This document shows positions 35,561 to 43,817 of a DNA stretch of 64,000 nucleotides, piece by piece. How positions within the stretch are numbered: the first letter of the stretch is position 1; every line of letters starts with the position of its first letter. The notes beneath the pieces were generated by a model that had not been told where the DNA came from, did no database searches, and saw only the letters and a list, made by a program, of their open reading frames with translations. The stretch is from contig JACJXO010000002.1 in assembly GCA_020636645.1 (NCBI GenBank), positions 124,001 to 188,000 of the forward strand, read 5' to 3'. The position numbers were made by a program, and so were the translations under genes. Source of the DNA: Chitinophagales bacterium (lineage in GTDB: Bacteria; Bacteroidota; Bacteroidia; Chitinophagales; BACL12).

Positions 35561-36250
35561 TTATTTGTTGAACCGGGTCAGCACGGTTGATCCCTGCAGC
35601 TTACCCTTATCATCGTAGCTTTCGGTTTTTACAACCCCTACTCCGGGTGCATACCAGCTTACACTCCTGGCACGTATCCTGAAGATCATCTTAACTTCGG
35701 TTGACTCAGAATACCGCATACATTCAAAAGTACCTGCCGGAGTGGTAACGGATTCAAATCCTTCTATCAGTCTGTCTGTTACCAGTAATGTGATCGTCAT
35801 CATAGGAGTGCCGTTCACCAGTGCAGCGATCTGCATATTACCATCGGGCAATTGCTGGCCGGCTTTCGGATTCCGGGGGAACTCCATGAATTCGCCGGTT
35901 ATTTCTGCTTCCATTTCGCTGATGGATTCGACGACATCAGGAGGTATCATATTAGACATATCCACATAAAAACCTTCCTCTTTGCATTGCAGCAAGTAAT
36001 CTCCGGTCATGGCTTCCTTGTCTTTATCGTCAAAAAGCTTTGTAGCGAAGATCGCTTCCAGACCGCCGTCTATATCGTGTATCTCTGTAATGGTTTGTTC
36101 CTGTCTGCCTGTCAGCTTTCCTTTTTTGTCATAATTGGTGTATTCCATGCTGGTACCTTCCCTGAAAGGGAAATACCCGTCGCAGTCCATTTGTGCAAAC
36201 AGCGTTGCGGCAGACAATAGTATGGTAGCAAACAAAATGAATCTTCTCAT
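35561..36250 (-). CDS. Secreted TapB/DUF3108-like protein, copy 1
   Basis: 229 residues with a signal peptide (to ~20, TLFAQ). The body is beta-rich: YFPFREGTSMEYTNYDKKGKL near 25, a long middle, VTTPAGTFECMRY near 165 and the final KTESYDDKGKLQGS strand. The PAGTF..C step is typical of TapB/DUF3108-type periplasmic or surface proteins. It is related to the gene 11 bp upstream, with the same ending (YD(D/K)KGKL...NK), so it is a tandem duplicate. Function unknown. Confidence 0.75.
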   Translation of the reverse strand: MRRFILFATILLSAATLFAQMDCDGYFPFREGTSMEYTNYDKKGKLTGRQEQTITEIHDIDGGLEAIFATKLFDDKDKEAMTGDYLLQCKEEGFYVDMSNMIPPDVVESISEMEAEITGEFMEFPRNPKAGQQLPDGNMQIAALVNGTPMMTITLLVTDRLIEGFESVTTPAGTFECMRYSESTEVKMIFRIRARSVSWYAPGVGVVKTESYDDKGKLQGSTVLTRFNK

Positions 36251-36261
36251 GATACGGATTT

Positions 36262-36921
36262 TCAGGGTTTGTTATAGCTGGTCATCATGCCGGTAAAGGC
36301 AAGTTTTCCTTTCTTATCGTAGATCTCTCTTTTTACAGTTCGCAGATCAGCATCTATCCAGTCTTTGTAGGTAAATTCCTGCAGGTCCAGGCTGACCGTA
36401 TAGTTCAGCACAATGCAATCAAGTTCTCCCAGTGGTGTAGTGATGGTTTCCCGGTTACCGTATTTGCCATCGGTAATATTGATCTTGTTGGATATATAGC
36501 TTTTCTGCCCGAGGTTTTCCACGGTATAGGTGCTTACCTTGCGCACATCACCTACTGCATCGCCGGGATTGGGGCTGCACGGAAGGCTTATGTTAGTGGG
36601 TTTGTCACTCTTATAATCAGGGATCATTGTTTCTGCATTCACAAGATACAGATCGCCGGCAGTGATGATGTTTCTGTTTCCCTTGTCTTCTTCTTTGCCT
36701 TTTTTATTAAGGGTCACATACCTGATGGCATACACCATACGCTCTTCTTCATCGTATATTTCATCTACTTTATACTGATAGGTCTTGTACATGGCACCTT
36801 TGTCATCGTTCACCACGAACTCCCAGGTCACTCCTTCTGCATAGGTAGAAGCAATGATATCACAAGCCTGAGGTTGCGGGTTACAAAGCAATCCCATCAT
36901 AAGTAAGAATGTTTGCAGCAT
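36262..36921 (-). CDS. Secreted TapB/DUF3108-like protein, copy 2
   Basis: 219 residues with a signal sequence ending near residue 20. It shows the same features as its neighbour: EGVTWEFVVNDDKGAMYKTY near the start, the ITTPLGELDCIVL step near 160 and the VKREIYDKKGKLAFTG ending. First gene of a two-gene unit downstream of mfd. A TACCTTTA -7-like element overlaps the end of mfd. No known function. Confidence 0.75.
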   Translation of the reverse strand: MLQTFLLMMGLLCNPQPQACDIIASTYAEGVTWEFVVNDDKGAMYKTYQYKVDEIYDEEERMVYAIRYVTLNKKGKEEDKGNRNIITAGDLYLVNAETMIPDYKSDKPTNISLPCSPNPGDAVGDVRKVSTYTVENLGQKSYISNKINITDGKYGNRETITTPLGELDCIVLNYTVSLDLQEFTYKDWIDADLRTVKREIYDKKGKLAFTGMMTSYNKP

Positions 36922-36938
36922 ACTGGTTGTTTGTTGTT

Positions 36939-36946
36939 AAAGGTAA
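36939..36946 (-). promoter_or_regulatory. Candidate -7 element TACCTTTA of the TapB-like pair
   Basis: One base from consensus, 17 nt before the ATG at 36921, directly abutting the mfd stop codon. Confidence 0.4.
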
Positions 36947-39900
36947 TCAATTTCGGAGGTCCAGCCTGATCTTTTCCAGCAGTTTGCGGGCGTGTTCCAT
37001 GCCATGAACCTGGTCCATGGCCAGGAGCAGGTGCCTGCTTGTCTGTTTCATATGCAGGGTAGCTTTCTGGCTGGCAATGTATTGCAGGAAGCGCTGAAAG
37101 AAAGCTGTTTCATAGTAAGCAGCATCCTGATTTTCGGGGAAATAGCAACGCAGTTTGCGCAGCTTGAAGATGATGCGTTCAAAACCAAGGTCTTTTGCCA
37201 CCCAACGCAGCCTGATGGCCTGAAACAGTTCATCTACCTGCGGTGGTATCCTGCCAAAACGATCCTGCAGCTCCTGCCTGAATGCCTCCAGTTCCTGTTC
37301 GTTGCGCACATTGTCAAGACGGGTGTACATGGCCATGCGTTCGGCAATATTGTTGATATAATCATCAGGTATCAGCATCTCCAGATCAGAATCGATCTGT
37401 ACATCCTGAACAAAATCCATCTGTTCTTCTATTTCTTCCCTGAAGACCTCACGGAATTCATTTTGCTTGAGTTCGCGGATGGCTTCGTCCAGGATCTTGT
37501 GGTAAGTATCATACCCGATGTCTGTAATGAAGCCACTCTGTTCTGCGCCCAGCAGGTTGCCGGCACCACGGATATCGAGATCACGCATGGCAATATGAAA
37601 ACCGCTGCCCAGTTCTGCGAATTGTTCGATGGTGCGCAAACGCTTTTTGGAATCATCCGGCAGGGTGTATAAGGCCGGTGCTATCAGATAACAGTATGCT
37701 TTCCTGTTTGATCTGCCCACTCTGCCACGTAGCTGGTGCAGGTCGCTCAGACCGAAAAAATGGGCGTTGTTGATGATGATGGTATTGGCATTGGGAATGT
37801 CCAGTCCGCTTTCTACAATATTGGTACATACCAGCACATCATATTCTTTATCAATGAAGCGCAGCATGTGTTCTTCCAGTTCTTCGCCTTCCATTTGCCC
37901 ATGTGCTACACCTACACTAACATCCGGACATACCTGACGTATCAGCCTGGCTATCTCTTCAATATCACGCACACGATTGTGTATAAAATACACCTGTCCG
38001 TTGCGATAGATCTCAAAGTAGATGGCATCGCGGATGAACTCTGCATCGAAGGTCTTGAGTTCTGTGGTGACCGGTTGTCTGTTAGGTGGTGGTGTATTGA
38101 TGATGCTGAGGTCGCGGGCACCCATCAGCGAGAACTGCAGGGTGCGGGGGATGGGAGTGGCGGTCAGCGTCAGCGTATCTACCTGAGCCTTCAGGTTGCG
38201 CAGTTTTTCTTTGGCAGCCACTCCGAATTTCTGTTCTTCATCCAGAATGAGCAGACCCAGTTCCTTGTACTGCACCGACTTCCCGATGATGGAATGGGTG
38301 CCGATGATGATATCAGTTCTTCCATCTTTCAATGCCTCCAGTGTGGCCTTTTTTTCTTTGGCAGATTTGAAGCGATTGAGGTAATCAATGTTGCAGGGAA
38401 AATCTTTCAGTCGTTCAGAGAATGTGCGGTAGTGTTGTGAAGCAAGGATAGTGGTAGGTACAAGCACTGCTACCTGTTTGCCATCGGTCACTGCCTTGAA
38501 TGCAGCACGTATGGCTATTTCCGTTTTGCCGAAGCCTACATCGCCGCACACGAGTCTGTCCATCGGATAAGATTTTTCCATATCCTTCTTTACATCAGCA
38601 GTGGCCTTTTCCTGATCGGGTGTGTCTTCATAAATGAAAGACGCTTCCAGTTCATTCTGGAGATAACTATCGGCAGAAAATGCAAAACCTTTTGAGGCCC
38701 GGCGCTTGGCATACAGTGCTATCAGATCTTTGGCAATGTCTTTGACCTGCTTGCGTGTTTTCCGCTTCAGATTTTCCCACGCATCACTTCCCAGCTTGTT
38801 GAGTTTGGGTGGCGTGCCATCCTTCCCGCTGAACTTGCTGATCTTATGCAGGCTGTTGATGTTTACATACAACAGATCTCCGTCTTTGTATTTTAACCTC
38901 ACCGCTTCCTGTATCTTGCCACCCACATCCAGTTTTTCCAGGCCTGCATAAACGCCCACACCATGATCGATGTGTGTAACATAATCTCCCGGCTGTAGCT
39001 GCAGCAGCTCTTTGATGCTGATGGCTTCTTTGCGGGCAAAGCCGCTGCGCACCTGCGATTTATGGAAACGTTCAAAGATCTGATGGTCTGTGTAGCAAAG
39101 CAGTTTGTTTTGCCTGTCAATAAAACCGCCGCTCAGGCTTCCCAGCAGAACCACATACGGAAAGGTGGCTTTCAGGTCGCCGAAGATCTGATAGAACCGT
39201 TCTGCCTGCCGGGCATGTGATACAAAGATGACGATATCGAGACCCTGCCGGTGATGGTCTTCCAGGTCTTTCAGCAACAGGTTGAAATTCTTGTTGAATA
39301 CCGGTTGGGGTGTGGCATCGCTGTCTATAGAGATGGCATGCTGCAGATGACTGTGCAGACCAAATTCCAGCAGAGGGAAGCGTTCTATGCCTTGCTGCCA
39401 TTCATTGGCCGAAGCGATCAGGGCTTCCGGCGGATGGTGGGCAAACGGATGGTGATCTGCCAGATGTTTCTGTTGCGCCATCAGGTCATACCAGGCAATG
39501 GCATCTTCGTGGTAACGGGCGAAGACCTCTCCGCAATAGGATGCATCGCGAAACCAGATGCAGGTATTTTCCGGCAGGCAATCGAATAAGGGCAACTTGA
39601 CCGACTCTCCAAACTGGGTCTGGATGTTCGGTACAATGCTTACCTGTGCCACATTCTTCTGCGATAATTGGCTGACCGGTTCAAAGGTTCGGATGGATTC
39701 TACTTCATCATCGAACAACTCCACCCGATATGGCAATTCATTTCCAAAGGAGAAAATATCAATGATGCCGCCGCGAACGCTGTACTGCCCCGGTTCAAAG
39801 ACAAAATCTGAACGTACAAAGCCGTTCTCCATCAGCACATCTACTATGAAATGTCCATCCAGTTTTTCACCTTTTTTGATCAGCAGGGTACTTCGTTCCA

Positions 39901-40321
39901 GCACTTCGGCACGAACTACTTTTTCCGGAATGGCTTCCGGATAGGTTACGATGATCTCACCCCGGGTATCTGAATGCAGAATGCGGTTGATCGTTTCCGT
40001 GCGCAACAACACATTGTTGGTGTCTGCTTCGTCAAAGGTGCCCGGCTTGCGAAATGAGTCAGGCAGAAACAGGATGTCTTTTCCCGGAAGCAGGGTGCGC
40101 AGGTCATCCAGTATATAACCGGCCTCTTCCTGATCATTCATGATGAGCAGGTGATGCCCACCCTTTTCCAGGTACACGGCTGTTGTCAGAAAGGAAAGTA
40201 ATGAGCCGGGAATGCCCTTCAGATGCAGGTGTACCCTGGGGTCTTTCCTGATCTGTTCTACTATACCGGCTGTGCGCACATCATCCTGCCGGTAACGGTT
40301 AATGATCTCCTGCAGGTCCAT
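36947..40321 (-). CDS. mfd: Transcription-repair coupling factor Mfd
   Basis: 1124 residues. Removes stalled RNA polymerase and recruits UvrA. UvrB-like N-terminal domains (~1-330, FVFEPGQYSVRGGIIDIF), the CarD-like polymerase-interaction domain (GDYVTHIDHGVGVYAG, ~445), a RecG-type helicase core (GDVGFGKTEIA, ~590; LILDEEQKFGV; QLRGRVGRSNRKAYCY) and the C-terminal TRCF domain. Full length. Confidence 0.95.
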   Translation of the reverse strand: MDLQEIINRYRQDDVRTAGIVEQIRKDPRVHLHLKGIPGSLLSFLTTAVYLEKGGHHLLIMNDQEEAGYILDDLRTLLPGKDILFLPDSFRKPGTFDEADTNNVLLRTETINRILHSDTRGEIIVTYPEAIPEKVVRAEVLERSTLLIKKGEKLDGHFIVDVLMENGFVRSDFVFEPGQYSVRGGIIDIFSFGNELPYRVELFDDEVESIRTFEPVSQLSQKNVAQVSIVPNIQTQFGESVKLPLFDCLPENTCIWFRDASYCGEVFARYHEDAIAWYDLMAQQKHLADHHPFAHHPPEALIASANEWQQGIERFPLLEFGLHSHLQHAISIDSDATPQPVFNKNFNLLLKDLEDHHRQGLDIVIFVSHARQAERFYQIFGDLKATFPYVVLLGSLSGGFIDRQNKLLCYTDHQIFERFHKSQVRSGFARKEAISIKELLQLQPGDYVTHIDHGVGVYAGLEKLDVGGKIQEAVRLKYKDGDLLYVNINSLHKISKFSGKDGTPPKLNKLGSDAWENLKRKTRKQVKDIAKDLIALYAKRRASKGFAFSADSYLQNELEASFIYEDTPDQEKATADVKKDMEKSYPMDRLVCGDVGFGKTEIAIRAAFKAVTDGKQVAVLVPTTILASQHYRTFSERLKDFPCNIDYLNRFKSAKEKKATLEALKDGRTDIIIGTHSIIGKSVQYKELGLLILDEEQKFGVAAKEKLRNLKAQVDTLTLTATPIPRTLQFSLMGARDLSIINTPPPNRQPVTTELKTFDAEFIRDAIYFEIYRNGQVYFIHNRVRDIEEIARLIRQVCPDVSVGVAHGQMEGEELEEHMLRFIDKEYDVLVCTNIVESGLDIPNANTIIINNAHFFGLSDLHQLRGRVGRSNRKAYCYLIAPALYTLPDDSKKRLRTIEQFAELGSGFHIAMRDLDIRGAGNLLGAEQSGFITDIGYDTYHKILDEAIRELKQNEFREVFREEIEEQMDFVQDVQIDSDLEMLIPDDYINNIAERMAMYTRLDNVRNEQELEAFRQELQDRFGRIPPQVDELFQAIRLRWVAKDLGFERIIFKLRKLRCYFPENQDAAYYETAFFQRFLQYIASQKATLHMKQTSRHLLLAMDQVHGMEHARKLLEKIRLDLRN

Positions 40322-40331
40322 GAAAGGACGG

Positions 40332-40339
40332 CAAAGGTA
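40332..40339 (-). promoter_or_regulatory. -7 element TACCTTTG of mfd
   Basis: Full TAnnTTTG match on the minus strand, ending 10 nt before the ATG at 40321. Confidence 0.55.
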
Positions 40340-40401
40340 CTTGGAATCCGGTTGTTTTTGGTGACCTGTGTTTTATTTCAGTACAAGATTTTTGTCAACC
40401 C

Positions 40402-40429
40402 TTTGTTCTCACAATATTTCCTAAACTTG
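40402..40429 (+). promoter_or_regulatory. Near-consensus promoter of the flavin reductase
   Basis: TTTG at 40402-40405, a 16-bp spacer and TAAACTTG at 40422-40429 (one mismatch to TAnnTTTG), 21 nt before the ATG at 40451. Confidence 0.45.
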
Positions 40430-40450
40430 TAGAACACTAAAACCTGTGTA

Positions 40451-41182
40451 ATGGCCCTACTTCCCTGGCAGACTGCGGTGATCACCAGGGTCACCCAGGA
40501 GACTGCCAATACCCGGCGGTTCTTTTTTGAGATCAAGGACAGCGGCCCTTTTGTGTTCAGGCCAGGCCAGTTCGTTACCCTGGACCTTCCTATCCATGAT
40601 AAGCAAAGCAAACGCATGCGCAGTTATTCTGTTGCATCCTGGCCTGATGGCAGCAATACGTTTGAACTGGTGATCGTGCTGATGGAAGGCGGTGCCGGAA
40701 CCACCTATCTGTTCAAAGAAGGAAAACCCGGAATGGAAATTCCTTTTCGCGGGCCATTAGGGCATTTCTGCCTGCCTGATACCCTTGAGCGTGATATCTG
40801 CATGATCTGCACCGGAACCGGTATTGCTCCGTTCCGCAGTCAGGTTCAGTACATCCGGCACGCTCAGGTACCCTGTAGAGACATCCATATCATATTTGGT
40901 ACAAGAAAGATTGGCGACATACTCTACCGTTCAGAACTGGAACAGTTGTCAAGAGATATGCCTTGTTTGCACTACCATGTAGCCCTGAGCCGTGAAACTC
41001 CGGAATCATGGAACGGTCATATTGGATATGTACATGATATATATGAAAAAGTGTGTGAAAATGGACAAAAGGATATGGATTTCTATCTGTGTGGCTGGAA
41101 GAATATGGTAGATGAAGCCAGAAACCGGCTGAAAGATATGGGGTATGATAAGGAACGCATCCACCTGGAACTCTACGGTTGA
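40451..41182 (+). CDS. FAD-binding ferredoxin-reductase-like oxidoreductase
   Basis: 243 residues, one FNR-type module. FAD-binding RPGQFVTLDLP and RMRSYSVAS (RxYS, near 53-60), NAD(P)-binding CTGTGIAPFRSQ near 117, and a C-terminal FYLCGWKNMVDEARNRL. It has no ferredoxin or haem domain, so it must hand electrons to a separate partner, unknown here. The stop codon overlaps the ATG of the next gene by 1 bp (TGATG), indicating translational coupling. Confidence 0.87.
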   Translation: MALLPWQTAVITRVTQETANTRRFFFEIKDSGPFVFRPGQFVTLDLPIHDKQSKRMRSYSVASWPDGSNTFELVIVLMEGGAGTTYLFKEGKPGMEIPFRGPLGHFCLPDTLERDICMICTGTGIAPFRSQVQYIRHAQVPCRDIHIIFGTRKIGDILYRSELEQLSRDMPCLHYHVALSRETPESWNGHIGYVHDIYEKVCENGQKDMDFYLCGWKNMVDEARNRLKDMGYDKERIHLELYG

Positions 41183-43047
41183 TGTTTTTACCGGTTCTGC
41201 TGATACCATTGGCGGCCTGGGTCTGGAGCCGCCTTTTGATCTCCCGTGCTGATGGCATGGCAGGCACCTGGTCTCGTACTTTGATCCTGCTTTCGGGTTG
41301 GATGGTCTGTATCACAGAAGGACTTTCTGCCGGTTATGCTTTAGAACAGCAATGGCTGATGGTGGCCTGGGTGGCCTTTCTGTTGACCGGCATCCTGCTG
41401 CTGAAAGACCGGACCCTGCTGTGGACCTTCACACTGCCGGCAATAGGGAAACAGGAACGTTGGTTTGCCGGCTGGATCCTGCTTGTATTAATGCTTACTG
41501 GTGTGCTGGCCTGTGTGGCTTATCCTAATAACTGGGATAGCATGACCTATCACCTGACAAGGGTCGAGCACTGGATGCAAAGACAAACGGTCATCCACTA
41601 TGCCACCAATAATGTACGCCAGGTGTCACAGCCTCCGCTGGCTGAGTACTGGATACTTCATATCCTGTCGCTTGGTGGTATAGACCGTTTGGCTAACCTG
41701 GTGCAATGGACTGCCTGGTTGATCAGTATGATCAGCATTTGGGGGATTCTTGGAGTGTGGGGCATGAGCAGAAAGGTGCAATGGAGCGGAGTATTGCTGG
41801 CAGCCGCCCTGCCCATGGCCATCCTGCAAAGCACCAGTACACAGAATGACCTGCTGGCAGCAGCCATGATGCTGCAAAGTGTTTACTGGGCCTTTCGTGT
41901 ACGAAACGGAAACAGACAGGCGGTCTGGTGGATGCTGACGGCATTCAGCCTGGCTGTGTTCACCAAAGGCAGCAACTATATCTACCTGTTACCGGTATTG
42001 CCTTTTGCGGCCATCTGGGTGCTCCGGCAATTTGGCTGGTCCTGCTGGAAACCGGCCTTGTTCGGTCTTGCGGTGTTGTTGGTTTTTAATGGCCCGCACT
42101 GGGTGCGTAACCACGATACATTTGGCCGATGGACAGGCAGTGACAAGACCCTGGTAAATGACAGCCATGATCCTAATCAGATGCTGGCAGTTTTTCTTCA
42201 GAACCTCGCCATGGAATGTCAGACCCCGATATCCGGATGGAACAGGGCACTTACCAATGCTGTAATGGAAATAGAAAAAGGAACGGGTGTGCTGCCGGGT
42301 GAACCCACCATCAACTGGGCCCCAAGCCCTTCCTTTTCAGTAGGCATGTCTTCTCTGCATGAAGACTATACCGGAAACCTGCTGATGGTCATATTGTCTA
42401 TTGTCTCCCTATTCATATTAGCGGGAAGATACCGGAAACACCCTGCTGTCATACTGGCTTTGATGGTAGTATCTATGGCAGTTCTTTTTAGCTTATTGCT
42501 GAAGTGGCAGGTCTGGCACAACCGCCTGCACCTGCCCATGCTGTTATTGTTCATACCGGCAGTGGCAGTGGCTTTGCAATACCTTTATCAACATGTACGA
42601 ACCGGAATTCTGATCGTGGTGGCAGCAGCTTCCATACCGTGGCTTGTTTTTAACCAGAGCAGACCCATGGTAGGTAAGGAAAGTGTTTTCCGCCATTACG
42701 ACTATTATCAGTATTTCTTTAACCAGCCGGAATTACTACGCACCTTTTTGCAGCTGGCAGCGGTAGCAGACCGCAACCAGGTGGAGAAATTGGGATGGGC
42801 CACTTCCGGCGATGCATGGGAATATCCGATGTGGCGTATCCTGCAAGACCAGGAGCCGGAAATGCGACATGTTCTGGTAGGCAATGAGACCAGGGTCTTT
42901 GAAAGAAGTGCCTGGCAACCGGAAGGTATCGTTTCCAACCGTGCCGGGCTGGTGGCACTGCCCAGATTACAATGCCATGGAAGAAATTATTACCGGACCT
43001 ATACAGACGGGCAATGGGCCTTTTTTCTGCCGGAACCTAATCTCTGA
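41182..43047 (+). CDS. Membrane glycosyltransferase, GT39/PMT-like
   Basis: 621 residues, at least ten membrane segments. The first large loop has YPNNWDSMTYHLTRVEHWMQ (near 115) with acidic residues, as in GT-C enzymes using polyprenyl-phosphate sugars, and a later loop has QSTSTQNDLLAAA. I infer a lipid-linked sugar donor, with no defined acceptor. Its start overlaps the flavin reductase stop, and its end overlaps the convergent recO by 11 bp. Confidence 0.75.
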   Translation: MFLPVLLIPLAAWVWSRLLISRADGMAGTWSRTLILLSGWMVCITEGLSAGYALEQQWLMVAWVAFLLTGILLLKDRTLLWTFTLPAIGKQERWFAGWILLVLMLTGVLACVAYPNNWDSMTYHLTRVEHWMQRQTVIHYATNNVRQVSQPPLAEYWILHILSLGGIDRLANLVQWTAWLISMISIWGILGVWGMSRKVQWSGVLLAAALPMAILQSTSTQNDLLAAAMMLQSVYWAFRVRNGNRQAVWWMLTAFSLAVFTKGSNYIYLLPVLPFAAIWVLRQFGWSCWKPALFGLAVLLVFNGPHWVRNHDTFGRWTGSDKTLVNDSHDPNQMLAVFLQNLAMECQTPISGWNRALTNAVMEIEKGTGVLPGEPTINWAPSPSFSVGMSSLHEDYTGNLLMVILSIVSLFILAGRYRKHPAVILALMVVSMAVLFSLLLKWQVWHNRLHLPMLLLFIPAVAVALQYLYQHVRTGILIVVAAASIPWLVFNQSRPMVGKESVFRHYDYYQYFFNQPELLRTFLQLAAVADRNQVEKLGWATSGDAWEYPMWRILQDQEPEMRHVLVGNETRVFERSAWQPEGIVSNRAGLVALPRLQCHGRNYYRTYTDGQWAFFLPEPNL

Positions 43048-43744
43048 GTACTTCTTCCAGGATGTCAGGCGAATGCATCTTACCGAATCCGCTCAGGTGC
43101 AATTGGTAATAGATGATCAGATAGTGCAACAGTGACCGACGGGTGTTGACAGTTGGCCGGAATTGAATATCATCTGACAATAGTGAACGAAAAGCCGATG
43201 ACAATTCAGCTTCCATATAGTGAGTATGCCGTGGTATGGAATCACTGAAATGACCCTCCAGCATATCAAAAAAATGTCCGGGTCCCGAATGGGGCTCAAA
43301 GCCCAGATAGCGGCTCATGATCAGCATATACCTGTGCGGATACAACGACAACTGACCTCCGGGCCGGTCCAGCTGCAGAAAAGCCTGCCAGCAGAATCTG
43401 AATAGCTCTTCATTAGCTTCTGTTTCAGAAATGGCCCTGGTCATCAGTTCCACCAGAAACAACATGATGGAGCTGCGAACGATGTCAAATGGTGCAAGCG
43501 TATAGGCGTGTGCAATGGATGCTTCACTGACCCGGAATATATCGCCGGTCTCTTTGTGATATACCACCATATCCAGCAGATTACCATGCTGGTATAAGGC
43601 ACTCTTACCTTTGGAACGGGCTGATCTGACTCCGTTGATGATATATGTTTGCCGCCCGAATTTTTCTGTATAAACAAGAACAACCACGCTGCTTTCACTG
43701 TAGGGTGTGGTTCGCAGTACAATGCCTTTGGTATGGTGCAGCAT
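43037..43744 (-). CDS. recO: DNA repair protein RecO
   Basis: 235 residues. RecFOR mediator that loads RecA. The N-terminal OB-fold (TKGIVLRTTPYSESSVVVLVYT, QTYIINGVRSARSKGK) and helical C-terminal part with the FEPH region are typical for Bacteroidota RecO; the zinc Cys cluster of other phyla is not visible. A -7 element lies 4 nt before the ATG. The porZ gene is directly upstream on the same strand, a pairing common in Bacteroidota. Confidence 0.92.
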   Translation of the reverse strand: MLHHTKGIVLRTTPYSESSVVVLVYTEKFGRQTYIINGVRSARSKGKSALYQHGNLLDMVVYHKETGDIFRVSEASIAHAYTLAPFDIVRSSIMLFLVELMTRAISETEANEELFRFCWQAFLQLDRPGGQLSLYPHRYMLIMSRYLGFEPHSGPGHFFDMLEGHFSDSIPRHTHYMEAELSSAFRSLLSDDIQFRPTVNTRRSLLHYLIIYYQLHLSGFGKMHSPDILEEVLRD

Positions 43745-43748
43745 GATA

Positions 43749-43756
43749 CAAACTTA
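43749..43756 (-). promoter_or_regulatory. -7 element TAAGTTTG of recO
   Basis: Full TAnnTTTG match on the minus strand, 4 nt before the ATG at 43744; predicts a leaderless mRNA. Confidence 0.58.
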
Positions 43757-43817
43757 CTGGAAATCAGTTCGGAATGCGCTGACTAAAAGAGGTGAAAAAC
43801 AGGAACAGGTTCTGTAC

